Shown piece after piece: positions 25,375 through 36,290 of a stretch of DNA of 64,000 bases. The position numbers and the translations under genes were made by a program. Source of the stretch: Romanomermis culicivorax (Eukaryota > Nematoda > Enoplea > Mermithida > Mermithidae). Under the pieces are notes generated by a model that saw nothing but the letters and a program-made list of their open reading frames with translations, was not told the DNA's origin and made no database searches. Location: contig CAWUHX010000318.1 of NCBI GenBank assembly GCA_963922205.1, positions 248,001 through 312,000 of the forward strand, given 5' to 3'. Position 1 is the first letter of the stretch, and each line of letters begins with the position of its first letter.

Positions 25375-25975
25375 CAGTGTTTTTTGTGCCAAAACATGGC
25401 TTTTGGCACAAAAAAATTTGGAATGGCACAAAAAATTTGGGGCATTTGTGCCAATTGGCGCAAATTTTTCGGCTGGTCGAAGGCTGAATTTCCTTGATTT
25501 TTAGTCACAAAATTTGCAAAAAAATGTAATGTATATTTTTGGCCTTTTTTGGGAAAAATTTCGACTTTTTTCTACCCCTTTCCCCCAAAATTTCGGATTT
25601 ACCCCCCCCCCCCAACTGGTCGGAGGACTTACAGGTAAGAAGAGAAGTATAAATTTCATTTACTGACAAATTCTATAAAAATATTTGCATTCTCGCAACA
25701 TACGATTTCTTTTCGCATCGTATAAACTGTTTTCTCGATCAGTCTTTCTATCGCATTGACGTGCTTAGATAAAATAGAGTTCTCACGATTTTTATGCAAA
25801 TTAGTGCAGTGGTGAAAGTATCTTTAGTTATGTTTTATCAAACTTTTTGCATAAAACTTTTTAAAGGTTTTCCGTTATGTTTTAGGCTGGCAAAATTTTT
25901 TTGTGCCATTGGCACAAATTTTTTTGGTCCTTTGTGCCAATTGGCACAAATGTCTGTGCACAAAAAGAAACACTG
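25375..25975. mobile_element. CAGTG-ended MITE (TGTGCCA-word family), 601 bp
   Basis: Starts CAGTGTTTTTTGTGCC and ends AAAAGAAACACTG. Flanking octamers CCCTAAGC and GCCTGAGC agree at 6 of 8 positions, a decayed duplication. The word TGTGCCA/TGGCACA is repeated at both ends, including the perfect 20-bp palindrome TTTGTGCCAATTGGCACAAA (25931-25950). A C-run sits at about 25601. No coding capacity. Confidence 0.72.
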
Positions 25976-26032
25976 GCCTGAGCCTAAGCGTAAAGCTAAG
26001 CCTAAGCCTAAGCGTGAGTCTAAGCCTAAGCC
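25976..26032. repeat. Telomere-like (CCTAAG)n / (TTAGGC)n patch
   Basis: Degenerate hexamers GCCTAA, GCCTGA, GCGTAA and GCGTGA repeat for about 57 bp immediately outside the right end of the MITE. TTAGGC is the telomere unit of many nematodes (established knowledge). A shorter run (CTTAGGCTTAGGCTTAG) lies near 37400. Both are internal and degenerate, so they are interstitial at best. Confidence 0.6.
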
Positions 26033-27530
26033 AGAAAATTTGCCAGAAACAACTGTGGAAATCAATAAATTTTTTCGACCAATCAAAATGATGACAGATC
26101 TCGCTTCGCAATGCTTTCTCTTTTTCAGTCCGTGTTCTGGCACTTTTTTTCCACGAACTTTTTTTCACAAATGTGGAAAGAGATCAAATCTTTTTTCCAC
26201 ATGTTGAAAGAATTTTTTTTCGTCTGAAAATCCTCGTTTTTTCGCTTGAAAATGCTCCTCAACACTTTATTTAAGTGTTTTTGAGTTTTTAAAGCATTCT
26301 GATAATCATTCTGAATGCTGGTCATATATCTTAAAAATTAGATTTAAATTTTGTGTTCATAGATCGTAATCACCGTTTTTTCCTCAAATGGGGTATTTTG
26401 AGGAAAAAAATTTTGATTTTGGGGAATTCAAAAAAAAAAATTTGGGGAATTCAAAATCGAAAAGATGCGTTTTAGTGGACTTTGAAAGCTCAAAATCTCA
26501 AAATTTTCCGGCGCTTCGCGCCGGTCAGGGGTATAATAATCATTATTTTCTATTAGGCGCGGCCGTTAGCATATCTACTGCGTTTTAGAAAGTAAAAATC
26601 CAAATGCGTTTTAGAAAGTAAAAATCCAAATATTTTTCCAGCGCTCCGCGCCGGCACAACAATTAAATAAATTTGGAACCGTAGAAATATTAATAAAGGA
26701 TAAATTCATAACATAACAACTCTGTCGTTAAAATGCTTTCTCTGCTCTTGTAGAACACCAATATGTTCTTTATCAGCTCATTTTGACTAACATAACCAGA
26801 AGTTTCTCATTTTTTTCCTAATTTTTGCAGGTTTCTGAATCCAAAAGCACCAAAATGCTTGGGTATGCTACTAAAATGCGTGAAAAAGCATCCGTAGGCA
26901 CATTACAAACGTTTTTAAAAATTTGGAAAATGAGGGAAAAAATTTTGGGTCCGGTTCTCATGTAGAAAAAATCTTTGAGGAAAAGAAACGGTCATCGTAA
27001 TTTCTAGAAATTTATCATTCGAAAAATTTTAAAATCATTAATTTGTTCGTAACTTTTCATAACTTTGGCCGAAATGCTATGAGCAAGAAGCAGGTTTTTT
27101 TGCACAGGCCAGATTTTCATGTGATGAAAACATTTTGAGTGTAAGACAATGCTATAAATTCCTATCGGTTGAAAGATCCAAATTCTTAGTCACTCGCCTA
27201 GTTTTTGAATTTTACTTTTTCCGACTGAAAATTCATTAAATTTACTGAGTATTCAAACCTTTCGTCTGGGAAATAAAAGCTGGAAAAATTCATTCTCCGG
27301 CGTTCTAGAATGTTGAAATTCAGAAAAAAAAATTTGCTGCTAGCCGCCGAACATATTACTCTAGTCTAGTCATACCAATTTTTTCGTCTTCTCTACTAAA
27401 CTTAGAGAATTTGGTTTCAAAAGCCTAAAATCGACGCGCATCGAATAAAATACAAGAAAACTAGCTTTTTCCGATAAAATTAAGCAAATTCATTGATTTT
27501 AGAGTGAGCACCCGAAAATTTATCTGTGCA

Positions 27531-28132
27531 CAGTGTTTTTTTTAGTACAAGCCTCTTTGTACCCGTACAAAGGTCGGCCAAAAACTCTTCGTACGAAGAA
27601 AATTTTTTTTGTCCTTGAAAAAACCACGATCTTTTATGTATTTTCGCACAAAGTTTCTTCCTAATAGCACTCGAGTCCTCGTCCTTCAAAATCATCTTAC
27701 AAATCAAGAAAATATACTCATAACTTTCATAGATCTGAAAAACTTCAAGTTAAACCTGAAATTTCTGAGTTCCATGATGCTTCTCAATTCAAACTCAGCT
27801 TCATGTTTAAAATTATACTCGCAAAAAAGTTGGAGAAATAGATTTTGACGTTCTGAAATGGACTAAAATTCGTCTTTTGCATACAGGACCGCCAAAATTT
27901 TTTCGCTTTTTCGGAAATTTTTTCTCCACAAGGCACAATTTGTAGAAAAATAGAACACTGCATCCGGCGCGAAGCGCCAGAAAATTTTTTGGTGTTTTGC
28001 GATACTAGAGCCTGGAGAAGCATTTTCCGACCAGATAATGTCCGTAAAATCTCTTTGTACTTCGTACAAAGATTTCCAAAAAAATCTTTGTAAAAAATCT
28101 TCTTGTTTGTCAAAAAAATCAAAAAAACACTG
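27531..28132. mobile_element. CAGTG-ended MITE (TTTGTAC-word family), 602 bp
   Basis: Ends are CAGTGTTTTTTTT and AAAAAAACACTG. Flanking octamers TCTGTGCA (27523-27530) and TCCGTGCA (28133-28140) match at 7 of 8. The subterminal word is TTTGTAC/GTACAAA, including the hairpin CTTTGTAC-TTC-GTACAAAG at 28053-28071. The GC hairpin lies at about 27963. Length and ends equal those of the TGTGCCA-word element, but the words differ. Confidence 0.85.
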
Positions 28133-30674
28133 TCCGTGCAACCAAAATTTTCTCCCAAGTTGCACTTTGCAACATGGACTGTGCAAAAAAACTCTGCTGG
28201 CCATGTCTGTATGGCTCATTCAAGGGTCATATATACTTGCCTTTTTCGACGAAACGGAATGCAATCGACACATCGCTACCGAACAAAAGAGAAATTTTCG
28301 TTCCGTTGGGTCCGGTTGGAGGTTACCGTCGGTCGTTTTCCGCAGAATTGCAGTCGTCCTTTCCAGACACGCATGAAAAGAATTCTCCTGGGGGAAGGTC
28401 GTCGGACTTCTCATCGGGAGAGGGGACGGAGTTGAAGGTTATATGAGCAAAAAAACAAAAAAAGCTCCATAAGCATGTTTTTTATACAAAATATGCATAG
28501 AAATCATCAAAAAGCTGTCTTCAAAGAAGTTCAGGGAGTTTTTTTCGGGCCAGACAGGAATGTCCAGGGTCTCAGGTACGAGGGTTTACCCCCCCCCCCC
28601 GCCTCCTCCTATGTGCATGAGTGATTTTTTCCGAGTTCTGACCGAACTGAACGGTTCAAGCTGTCGATGAGCCGTTCCGTTTTGTTGGAAAAGGCTAGCA
28701 TAAATGTGCCTTCCGATCAGTTGGGAGCATAGACTCAAAATTTTGGGGTGAGGGTCCTAAAATTTTCAAAATTTTGGAGAGATACCCAAAATCCCTAAAA
28801 AGTCGAAAAATATTTCGAAAATTTTTCCAAAAAAGGCCGAAAAAAGCTACTTTTTCATAATTTTTCCAAGTTTGGGGTGTTGGATGTAGGGTTGACCAAG
28901 TTGAGGGGGTTTCCGACCATACGTGTAAGAGATCCGACCAATTGGAGGAGTAAACCCGAAATTTTGGAGACCCTATCCTAAAAAAGTCGAAAATTTTCCA
29001 AAAGAGCCCATAAGGTACTTGTTTCCGAGTTTAGGGTTGGGCAGCTGGGTAAAGGGTTGACCAACTTGGACCTCATACTCATATCCAGGATTTTTAAAAA
29101 GGGACGGGGAACGGGGGAGTTTGCCAATTTTTTTGGAATTTACTGAATAAAAAGAAAATCATTTTTGCAGTGAAGACGACTTATTTTCAGTTAGTTTATG
29201 TGTGCCTAAATTAGCGGCCAAATTCTGTTTGACGAAAATTGTGTAATAATAATTTAATTTATGAATTGTGATGTATAAGTACAATGATATTGCTGAAAAT
29301 TTTATTCTAATATTTACGATTTAAGTTTAATCTAACATTTATGATATCAGTTTAATCGTATACGGCTTGGATTTTGGAAAAAACCGAAAAAAATGTAAAA
29401 AAAATTTAGGAGGTAATTCCCCCTCCTCTTTCCCCACCCCTCTAAATACGGGCCTGCACCAACTCCTCAATTACAGGTATCTTTTTGGCAAAAAATCTGG
29501 AATTGTAAGAAAAAAAATTGGTCTCTTTCGCCAAATAGCCAGAAAAAATTACAGGAGTTCGAAACTGCAAAAGTGCATTTTGATCCATTTCAGAAGGTCA
29601 AACCCTTTAAATTTTTCGACGCATTGCGGCCGGTAATGATTATAATCATCATTCTTTACTTGCTGTAATCTGACCGTTAGCATGCCTACTACACTTATTA
29701 GTTAACAGTTCACAGTTGTCACCACATTATAGTGTCTCATTTCACTGTTTAATCTGTGACTTTTGATATCGCGTCATAAACTTTCACGAAAATCAAGGTT
29801 TTTTCGATTAGTTTAACGAAATCTTTTCATGATCTTTGAATGTTTTTGAATTTTGTGAACATAATTTGTTTGAATTTGAGATATGATTGAAATATCATGA
29901 GTTTGAGACAGTCACAGAAGTTTGCTGGTTGAAAAATTCTTATTTTCAGTTGCTTCTCTGATGTTTGAATTTCAGTTGCATGCTTTCAAATCAAATGTAA
30001 TTTTTTGCACTTTGTCCGGGTATGAAAACTGATTGGATTGACTGCAGAAATAAACTCCTTATCCCGGAAATAAATGTTTAAAAGATTTTTTTCTAGCGTT
30101 CTAGAATATCAAAATGAAAAAAAATTGATCTGCGCGCCGAAATTTTATTTATGAATTTGGTTGTTTCTCAACTGCAGTCCATAATGCTTTACTTAACCTG
30201 ATGACAGAAATGTCAGCAGTGCAATTCAAAACAATTCAAGATTTTTCGCTCCATTTTTTCTTTGCTTCTTCGGTATCATTAAATTTTCTATATTCTTATA
30301 GTTGTCTGACCTAAATACTCAAAAATTTTGTTCTTTTCTGGTAGATTAATGACTGCAGAAGAATGAGAATGTTCCAGTGAGCACAGTCTGAGAAAAAATA
30401 ACATAAAGCTGCGGTTCAAAAATCTAAAAATTTCGAATGTCTGAAAATATTCATTTGTCAGTAGTAAAAATCGAAAAAATGAAGTAAGGAATTCTCGGTT
30501 AGAAACTCAGTTTTTTGCTTCGAGATTCATGCACAATCTTGATTTTTTTCTTTACGGTATGTCTTTACGAGAATGAATTTCAAAACAACGGGAGTCAGAA
30601 ATTCTGACTCAGAATAGCGAATCCTCCAAAGACTGATTTTCGAAAGAGCTTATGGTCGGAAGACCGATTCTCAT
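28133..30674. other. Dispersed repeat fragments; no gene
   Basis: 28205-28400 carries one end of a MITE family also found complete at 59561-59782 (GGGTCATATATACTTGCC, then a TTTTTCG(A/G)CG(A/G)AACGGAA block). 28440-28625 is a diverged copy of 40290-40500, both with ATACAAAATATGCATA and a C-run before CTATGTGCATG. 28720-29130 has AAAATTTTGGGG-type pieces of the TACATGTA family. 29130-30640 is AT-rich with one degraded GC hairpin near 29619. Confidence 0.55.
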
Positions 30675-30879
30675 CATACATGTAATTGGGGGGAGGAGTC
30701 CTAAATACATTTTTTACGGCTTTTTAGACAAAAATTATCATTTTTTTCTAATTTTTTGGTGGAAAAACCGAATATTTTTCCTTCAGGTACTCCTCCCCCA
30801 AAATTTTGGGGAATTAGTGACCCCGCGCCTCAAAAAAGTCGTCCGACACCCCAGACCTCGGGGTCCCGTTACATATATG
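30675..30879 (-). mobile_element. TACATGTA-family MITE, shortened (205 bp)
   Basis: Ends CATACATGTAATTGGGG and CGTTACATATATG. Flanking octamers ATTCTCAT and ATTCTTAT match at 7 of 8. Reversed orientation relative to 22560-22999; the middle including the hairpin is deleted. Confidence 0.8.
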
Positions 30880-31419
30880 ATTCTTATTCGGTGTAATACT
30901 TTAAAAAACGATTATCAAAAGGAAAAATTCCCAAAATTCAATTCTAATCTAAAAAAATATTTTCAAAAAAACCGAAGCTTAAAAGAGTAATTGTTATAAG
31001 TGCGATTTCTCTGAAGATCAATTTTTAATCAATAAATTTCATTAAGGATGTACATGGTGCCCAAAAGAACAAAAATTTAAGACTTTTCCCTGCTTTTTTC
31101 CATGTTTTCTTTCTGTTTCTTCTGCCGCTTCCGTTATTCTACATTCGTTTGTTTTTTCATCAGTTTCTGTTAGTTTTTATTTTACTTTTTTTCGTTCATT
31201 TTCTCGTTTTTTCTCTCTCGTTACTTCAAGAAGCATCAAATCTTGCTATTTTGATATAGAAATCAACATTTTTCTGCAAACATGATTATTTTCAACGAGA
31301 AATAATCACTTTGGATTTTTTTTCAATTTTTCCAAAAATTTTACACTTTTGCATAAAAATTTTAGGGAATTTTTTGTTTATTGTATAACATCAGACACCT
31401 CAGATATTTTTCATTCTTG

Positions 31420-31720
31420 AGTTCGGGCTGCGTTCCTTTTAGAATTTATCCTTTCTGGGAATCGCTCTTTTCATACTTTTGAGAATCGTCATATTGGCTA
31501 TTCATCTTTTTGGAATCACCGTTATGAGAAGCTTGATAATTCATTTTTTTGAGGATCGCTCTTTTGGGTATTGTGCACCTTTTTGAGAGTCGCTCCTGTA
31601 AGGATTCGTTTTTTTAGAATCTCTCTCTTGAGAGCGCTCCTTTGAGGATTCACTTTTCTGAAAATCGATCTTTTAAGAACCACTCGCGCGAATTCTCTTC
31701 AGAATCATTCTTTGGGGAGT
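31420..31720. repeat. Degenerate minisatellite of GAATCGCTCTTTT-type units
   Basis: Irregular units such as GAGAATCGTC, GAGGATCGCTCTTTTGGG and GAGAGTCGCTCC repeat about every 25-35 bp. Similar units in the other orientation occur at 35910-36090 and 39165-39385. This is the same kind of word-array seen in the foldback elements. Confidence 0.55.
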
Positions 31721-31741
31721 GAAACCTTATCCACGCAAAAT

Positions 31742-32117
31742 CATGCATGTAATTAGGGGTAGTGCTATAGGAACCCCTCCCCAGAAATCGTCGGCCATAT
31801 GGCTAAGCTTTGGGTGACCCCCATACTTTTGGTTGGAAAAATACTAAAAATGCCAATTTTTTGACGAAATATGTCTAATTTTCGAACAAAAAATGGTCGA
31901 AAATGTCAATTCTCTCGGCGCTTTGCGCCGTGAATACATTTTTTAAAGTTTTTTAAGGCAAAAATTACAATTTTTTTGAACCGTTTTTCGGACTTTTTTC
32001 GCGGAAGAATTCAATTTTTTCCCCTTTAGAGACCCCTCCCCCTAAAACTTTGGGAATCAGTGACCCCAGCCCCAAAAAAGTCGCTCGACCCCCAAAACCT
32101 CAGGGCCCCCATGTATG
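31742..32117 (-). mobile_element. TACATGTA-family MITE (376 bp), duplication CGCAAAAT
   Basis: Exact octamer CGCAAAAT on both sides (31734-31741, 32118-32125). Ends CATGCATGTAATT and CCCATGTATG. Contains the hairpin variant GGCGCTTTGCGCC. Its right end is only about 80 bp upstream of the UPF0729 start codon. Confidence 0.9.
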
Positions 32118-32161
32118 CGCAAAATATTTTTATTATAGTGAAGGAAATCGCTTTTCTTTAA

Positions 32162-32425
<264 letters not shown>

Positions 32426-32559
32426 GATTTTGTTTTACTTGTGTAAATTTTTCGTTTAAATAATTGTACAATTATCGAAGTTTCAGAAAACTTTGAAATT
32501 AAAATATGTGATTACTGATTCCTTCCACGAACACCAGGAGGATCGATGAAAAAAAGATT

Positions 32560-33600
32560 CGATTCTCCTCGTTCAAAAAGTACAAGATTAACGTTCTGGC
32601 AGTTTTTGTCAAAAGAGGACTTGTTCTCTCGAAAAATCGGCATCTTGAACCCTTTCCTGTTCAATACTGACCATTTTCCATACACCAGAAAAAGGCATTT
32701 TTGAGCGTTTTCTGATCGATAGCGATCATGTGCTACATAAAATAACAATTTTCTAAAAGGAAATCAACATTTTCATCGTTTTTTGTTCAAGTCAGCATAT
32801 TCTACCAAAAAATGACTTTTTGATCATTTTTTTTTTTGTTCAGAAATAATCATGTTCTACAGGGAAACTGAAAATTTTGACTGTTATTTGTTCGCCATTT
32901 TCTACGAAAAATTGATTTTTTGGCAGTTTTTGTTTAAAAAACTTTTTCTACTGAGAATTTGACACTTCAGACCGTTGTTTCGAACATGTAATTGGGGGGG
33001 GGGGGGGAAGTGCTATGGGAACCCCCCCCCCAGAAATCGTCGACCACAAAAAATGGTCAAAAACGTCAATTTTCTCGGCGCTTCGCGCCATAAATACATT
33101 TTTTAAATCATTTTTTAGACAAAAATTACTATTTTTTGAACCATTATTCGGACTTATTTCGTGAAAAAATCGAATTTTTTTTTCCTTCAGAGACCTCTCC
33201 CCCCAAAAGTTTGGGAATTACTGACCCCCGCCCAAAAAAAGTGGCCCGACCCCCCCCCCCCCCCCAGACCTTGGGGCTCCGTTACATGTACGGTTTCGAA
33301 AATCTATTTCCTAACGCAAAACTAGCCTCTCTTTTGAAAAAGGGACTATTTTTACCAAACAATTTACATTTTTCAGCGTTTTATTCGAAAGTGACCACTT
33401 TTTACCAAATAAATAAATTTTGTTCTAAAAATGACCATTTTTCTGGGGGAAAATTAATTTTTTTGCTGTTTTAGTTTAAAAATGACCATTTTGAATAAAA
33501 ATAGACATGTTGACCTTTTTTGTTCAAAAACTACAATTTTCTACGATAAAATTGACTTTTTCGACCGTCTTTTGTTTAAAATTGACAATTTTCTGAGGCT
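32560..33600. repeat. Degenerate ~55-bp repeats (GTTCAAAAATTGACATTTT type) hosting a MITE
   Basis: Repeated phrases such as TTTTTGTTCAAAAA, ACCATTTTCTACGAAAA and GACTTTTTG recur roughly every 50-60 bp. The same phrase makes up the interior of the TACATGTA MITEs, so this may be an expansion of MITE interior sequence. No coding frame. Confidence 0.55.
32985..33292 (-). mobile_element. TACATGTA-family MITE (308 bp), duplication GTTTCGAA
   Basis: GTTTCGAA is exact on both sides (32977-32984, 33293-33300). Ends CATGTAATTGGGG and CGTTACATGTACG. Hairpin GGCGCTTCGCGCC near 33077. Long G- and C-runs lie near the ends. Confidence 0.9.
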
Positions 33601-35245
33601 CTTCTTCCCTTCTATTCCTTAATTTTATATTGTTTTTATTTTATAACGTCGTGTAAAATGATGGCAAAGTCCATGATGATAGAAGCACCGAAAAAAGTAG
33701 CTTCAATTTAATTCGCAATTTTCACCTAGTGGAAAATTTTGTACTGTACAAAAACGTTAAATTTGTCCATGAGAATGCGAAATGCCAAAATCATTGAAAA
33801 AACATCCACTGTTGATTTGAACAGAGCTGTCCAGTGTTGTCCGGAAAATTTTGACCACTGTAGGAGAAAATTTTCAGCTTGCCGCTGGGACACAAAAAAA
33901 TCTTCAATTTTTCTATAGTAATAACTTTGGTGGTTTTTTCCGTATTGAACTTACTATCATATTATGGAATCACTTTAAAAATGATCGACGCAGCGATCTC
34001 ATGAAAGTAAGTAAAAACGCTCAAAACTAGCAAATCTTATTACTGTAACGAATAGAGAAGATTCAATCATGCGCGAGCGGTTCCTGCACTAAAAACTCTT
34101 AATCACGTAACGCCATTGCGATCGGTGAAAAACCAGAATTATACATATGTGTCCGAAGTGTTTCTTGATTTCCCTGAACTCCTGAAAAATTCTGGTTTGA
34201 AACCGATATCGTCACGACAGGTCGTCGCACGAAATTAAAAATTTTAACGTATCAAAGTGCGTAATTTTTTCAAAAACAGAATTATCCTTCGGAAAAATGG
34301 ACTAATTTCTCGCAAATTGTACTTTTTTTCTAAGTTTCTCAAGGAGTGGGTTTTTTTCCAGAAATTTTTCTCCCTCCTTCCAAACCTACAACAATATTTT
34401 TTATGGAAGACGACTATATGCAAATTTTTCAATAAATGTGTAATCAATATGTCAAGCAGATGTCGCCAATCATCCAATCAAAATCTGTTCAGGTGATCTA
34501 GGATTAAGACCAAATAAAGCAGCGTTCTAAAACAATGAGCGAATTTATTTTGAAAAACCCAACTTTTCATAGAAGAAAACTTCTTTTTTCCAGAATTGAG
34601 CTTTTTCAAGTGCTCGTTTTCGTATTCCGTTTACTTTTGTCGGGACGAAATTCATTTTTGAACAGAAAACAGCCAAAAATGTCATACTTTGATAGGAAGT
34701 TGTCATTTTTCGGACAAAAACCGGCTAAACATGTCAATTTTCGTATGAATTCGTCATTTTTGCGTCAAAGTGGTCAAATTTTAATTTGAAAGTAGGTAAA
34801 CGGGCAAAAATATCATTCTTTCGACAGAGGATAATCATTTTTTGAGCAGAATGTCAGCTTTTTCTTAGAAAATGGGTTTCCGAACTAAAAACGGTCGAGC
34901 ATTTTAATCCTCTGGCAGAATTGTCATTATTTGAAAAAATGATCAAAGCGTCAATTTTTCGACAGAAAATGGTGATTTTTGAACAAAATATGGCCGAAAA
35001 TGCTGTTTGTCTGCCATTATTTATTATTCCTCTAACAAAAGTTCCAATTTTTCAATTGTGCCGAAGAAATTTAACTTGTTTTCTTCCAAACTTCCACTAT
35101 GATTTTCATCAATCTATGACGCAATTCATAAAAAAGTCGCCTGATTCTACTATAGATTTCCGAGCTCGACTACATACGATGTTCTTTTCAATTATGTAAA
35201 GTTACAGTAAAACTAAAAAAAAGTTTTAAATATGTATATAAGTTA
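33601..35245. other. Intergenic between UPF0729 and MED10; degenerate repeats
   Basis: 34530-35030 again shows ~50-bp degenerate phrases (GTCATTTTTCGGACAAAAAC, GTCAATTTTTCGACAGAAAA). The rest is AT-rich with no supported gene. The two flanking genes converge, so this holds both 3' ends. Confidence 0.5.
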
Positions 35246-35824
35246 TCATTTTTCCGCCATATCGCTTTGAGATCCAGCGATCGAACCGGGATTCGATCCT
35301 TGACCGGTGGTCGTCGGAACACTAACCGGCTCTTCTTGCAAAGGTCTTATCATTCTATAAAGTTTGATTTCTTCGGGCAATTCTTCGCCTAATTCTTTCA
35401 ACAAATGAGCTCTAAATTTTCGATACAGTTCAATTTTGCCCCTCGTTTGATTATTCTTTTGTAAACACGATTCCATAATGTCTTTCGTATAGAATTGCGG
35501 ATTTTTACCATTATCGACGTAGTCCAAAAGTTCTAATGGAATTTTCACGTCTTTATATAAATGTTTCGATTGATCCAATTCCAATAAACCTTGAACGAAC
35601 GTTTGTAATTTTTGATTTAGCAACATTTGACTGTTGCTATTACCGCCGCTAATAGCCGCTATAGCGCTACTAGCGGAACCGGCCGAAGGCGGTAAAAGAC
35701 CGGAATTTGATTGAAAATCTGCAGTTATAACGCACAAATGACGACAATTTTCGATAAAAACTTCTAAAGTTTGTTCTAAATTGTCGAATTTCGAAGTCAA
35801 ATTTGACTGTTGCTGCTGACTCAT
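35246..35824 (-). CDS. MED10: Mediator complex subunit 10 (MED10), complete, 192 aa
   Basis: A single coding exon reading MSQQQQ... to ...SDMAEK stop. The MED10 domain is clear: KFDNLEQTLEVFIENCRHL at the start, then LNQKLQTFVQGLLELD. Next comes KIPLELLDYVDNGKNPQFYT, matching the family's PLEVFEYIDQGRNPQLYT, and then a KFRAHLLKELGEELPEE segment and YRMIR. The protein belongs to the middle module of Mediator, which links activators to RNA polymerase II in the nucleus (established knowledge). It is longer than the human protein (135 aa). The extra length comes from a Ser/Gly/Ala linker after DFQSNSG and from a C-terminal low-complexity tail. The ATG at 35824 is chosen because a splice acceptor (GATCTTTTCAG) lies about 30 bases upstream, implying a 5'-UTR intron. 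The in-frame upstream ATG at 35977 would read through that acceptor. Confidence 0.93.
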   Translation of the reverse strand: MSQQQQSNLTSKFDNLEQTLEVFIENCRHLCVITADFQSNSGLLPPSAGSASSAIAAISGGNSNSQMLLNQKLQTFVQGLLELDQSKHLYKDVKIPLELLDYVDNGKNPQFYTKDIMESCLQKNNQTRGKIELYRKFRAHLLKELGEELPEEIKLYRMIRPLQEEPVSVPTTTGQGSNPGSIAGSQSDMAEK

Positions 35825-35849
35825 ATCTCCGCGATGTGATAAAAAAGTT

Positions 35850-36290
35850 TCTGAAAAGATCAAAATTGGAATTTTAACGGAAAAATTGTAAGTTTTACTA
35901 TGGAGAGCACTTTTAAAGAGCGAAACCCCGAGAGCGTGATTATCAAAAGAATGAATCGTTAAAAGAACCATTCTCAAAATCGCAGAGGCACAACATAAAA
36001 ATTCTGCAAAAGGGTGAATACATAAGAGAGCGATTCTTTAAAATTCACCAAAAACTGATTATCAAAAGAACGAATTTTCAAGGGAGCGATTCTCAGAAAA
36101 CCGCAAACTTGTCACTTTTGACCATTTTTTATTCAAAAATTATCATTTTTCATTAAAAAATTTACATTTTTTCAATATTTTCCCGGCCAAAAGTATGGGG
36201 GTCTTTCAGGCTTTTTTTAGTCATTTTAGAGGCCTGGGCCCCTAAAAGTTCGGAAATGGCTCCTAAAATTTTAGGTCTAGGAGCAGAGCA
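35850..36290. other. Upstream region of MED10 with minisatellite words and MITE fragments
   Basis: GAGAGCGATTCTTT and GAGCGATTCTCAGAAAA units (35910-36090) resemble the arrays at 31420-31720. 36100-36260 is a fragment of the TACATGTA family interior. The MED10 promoter and 5'-UTR exon must lie here but cannot be pinpointed. Confidence 0.4.

Larger units (their letters stand above)
24520..27010. repeat. Large inverted duplication (arms ~24520-25350 and ~26450-27010)
   Basis: Sequence blocks recur in reversed order and orientation. The block with AGAACCGGACCCAAAATTTT (24581) is mirrored near 26945. The GTTAGTCAAAATGAGCTCAT block (24761) is mirrored near 26775. The hairpin at 24811 is mirrored at 26639. 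The GCTAACGGCCGCGCCTGATAG block (25235) is mirrored near 26555, and the hairpin at 25283 at 26508. The space between the arms holds the 25375-25975 MITE and a CCTAAG-rich patch. Probably one foldback element or two head-to-head copies. Confidence 0.7.

Noticed and set aside
26125-26325. Coding frames around 25.8-26.3 kb with KPKPK repeats
   Set aside because: The repeats are telomere-like hexamers and palindromic MITE words; no domain.
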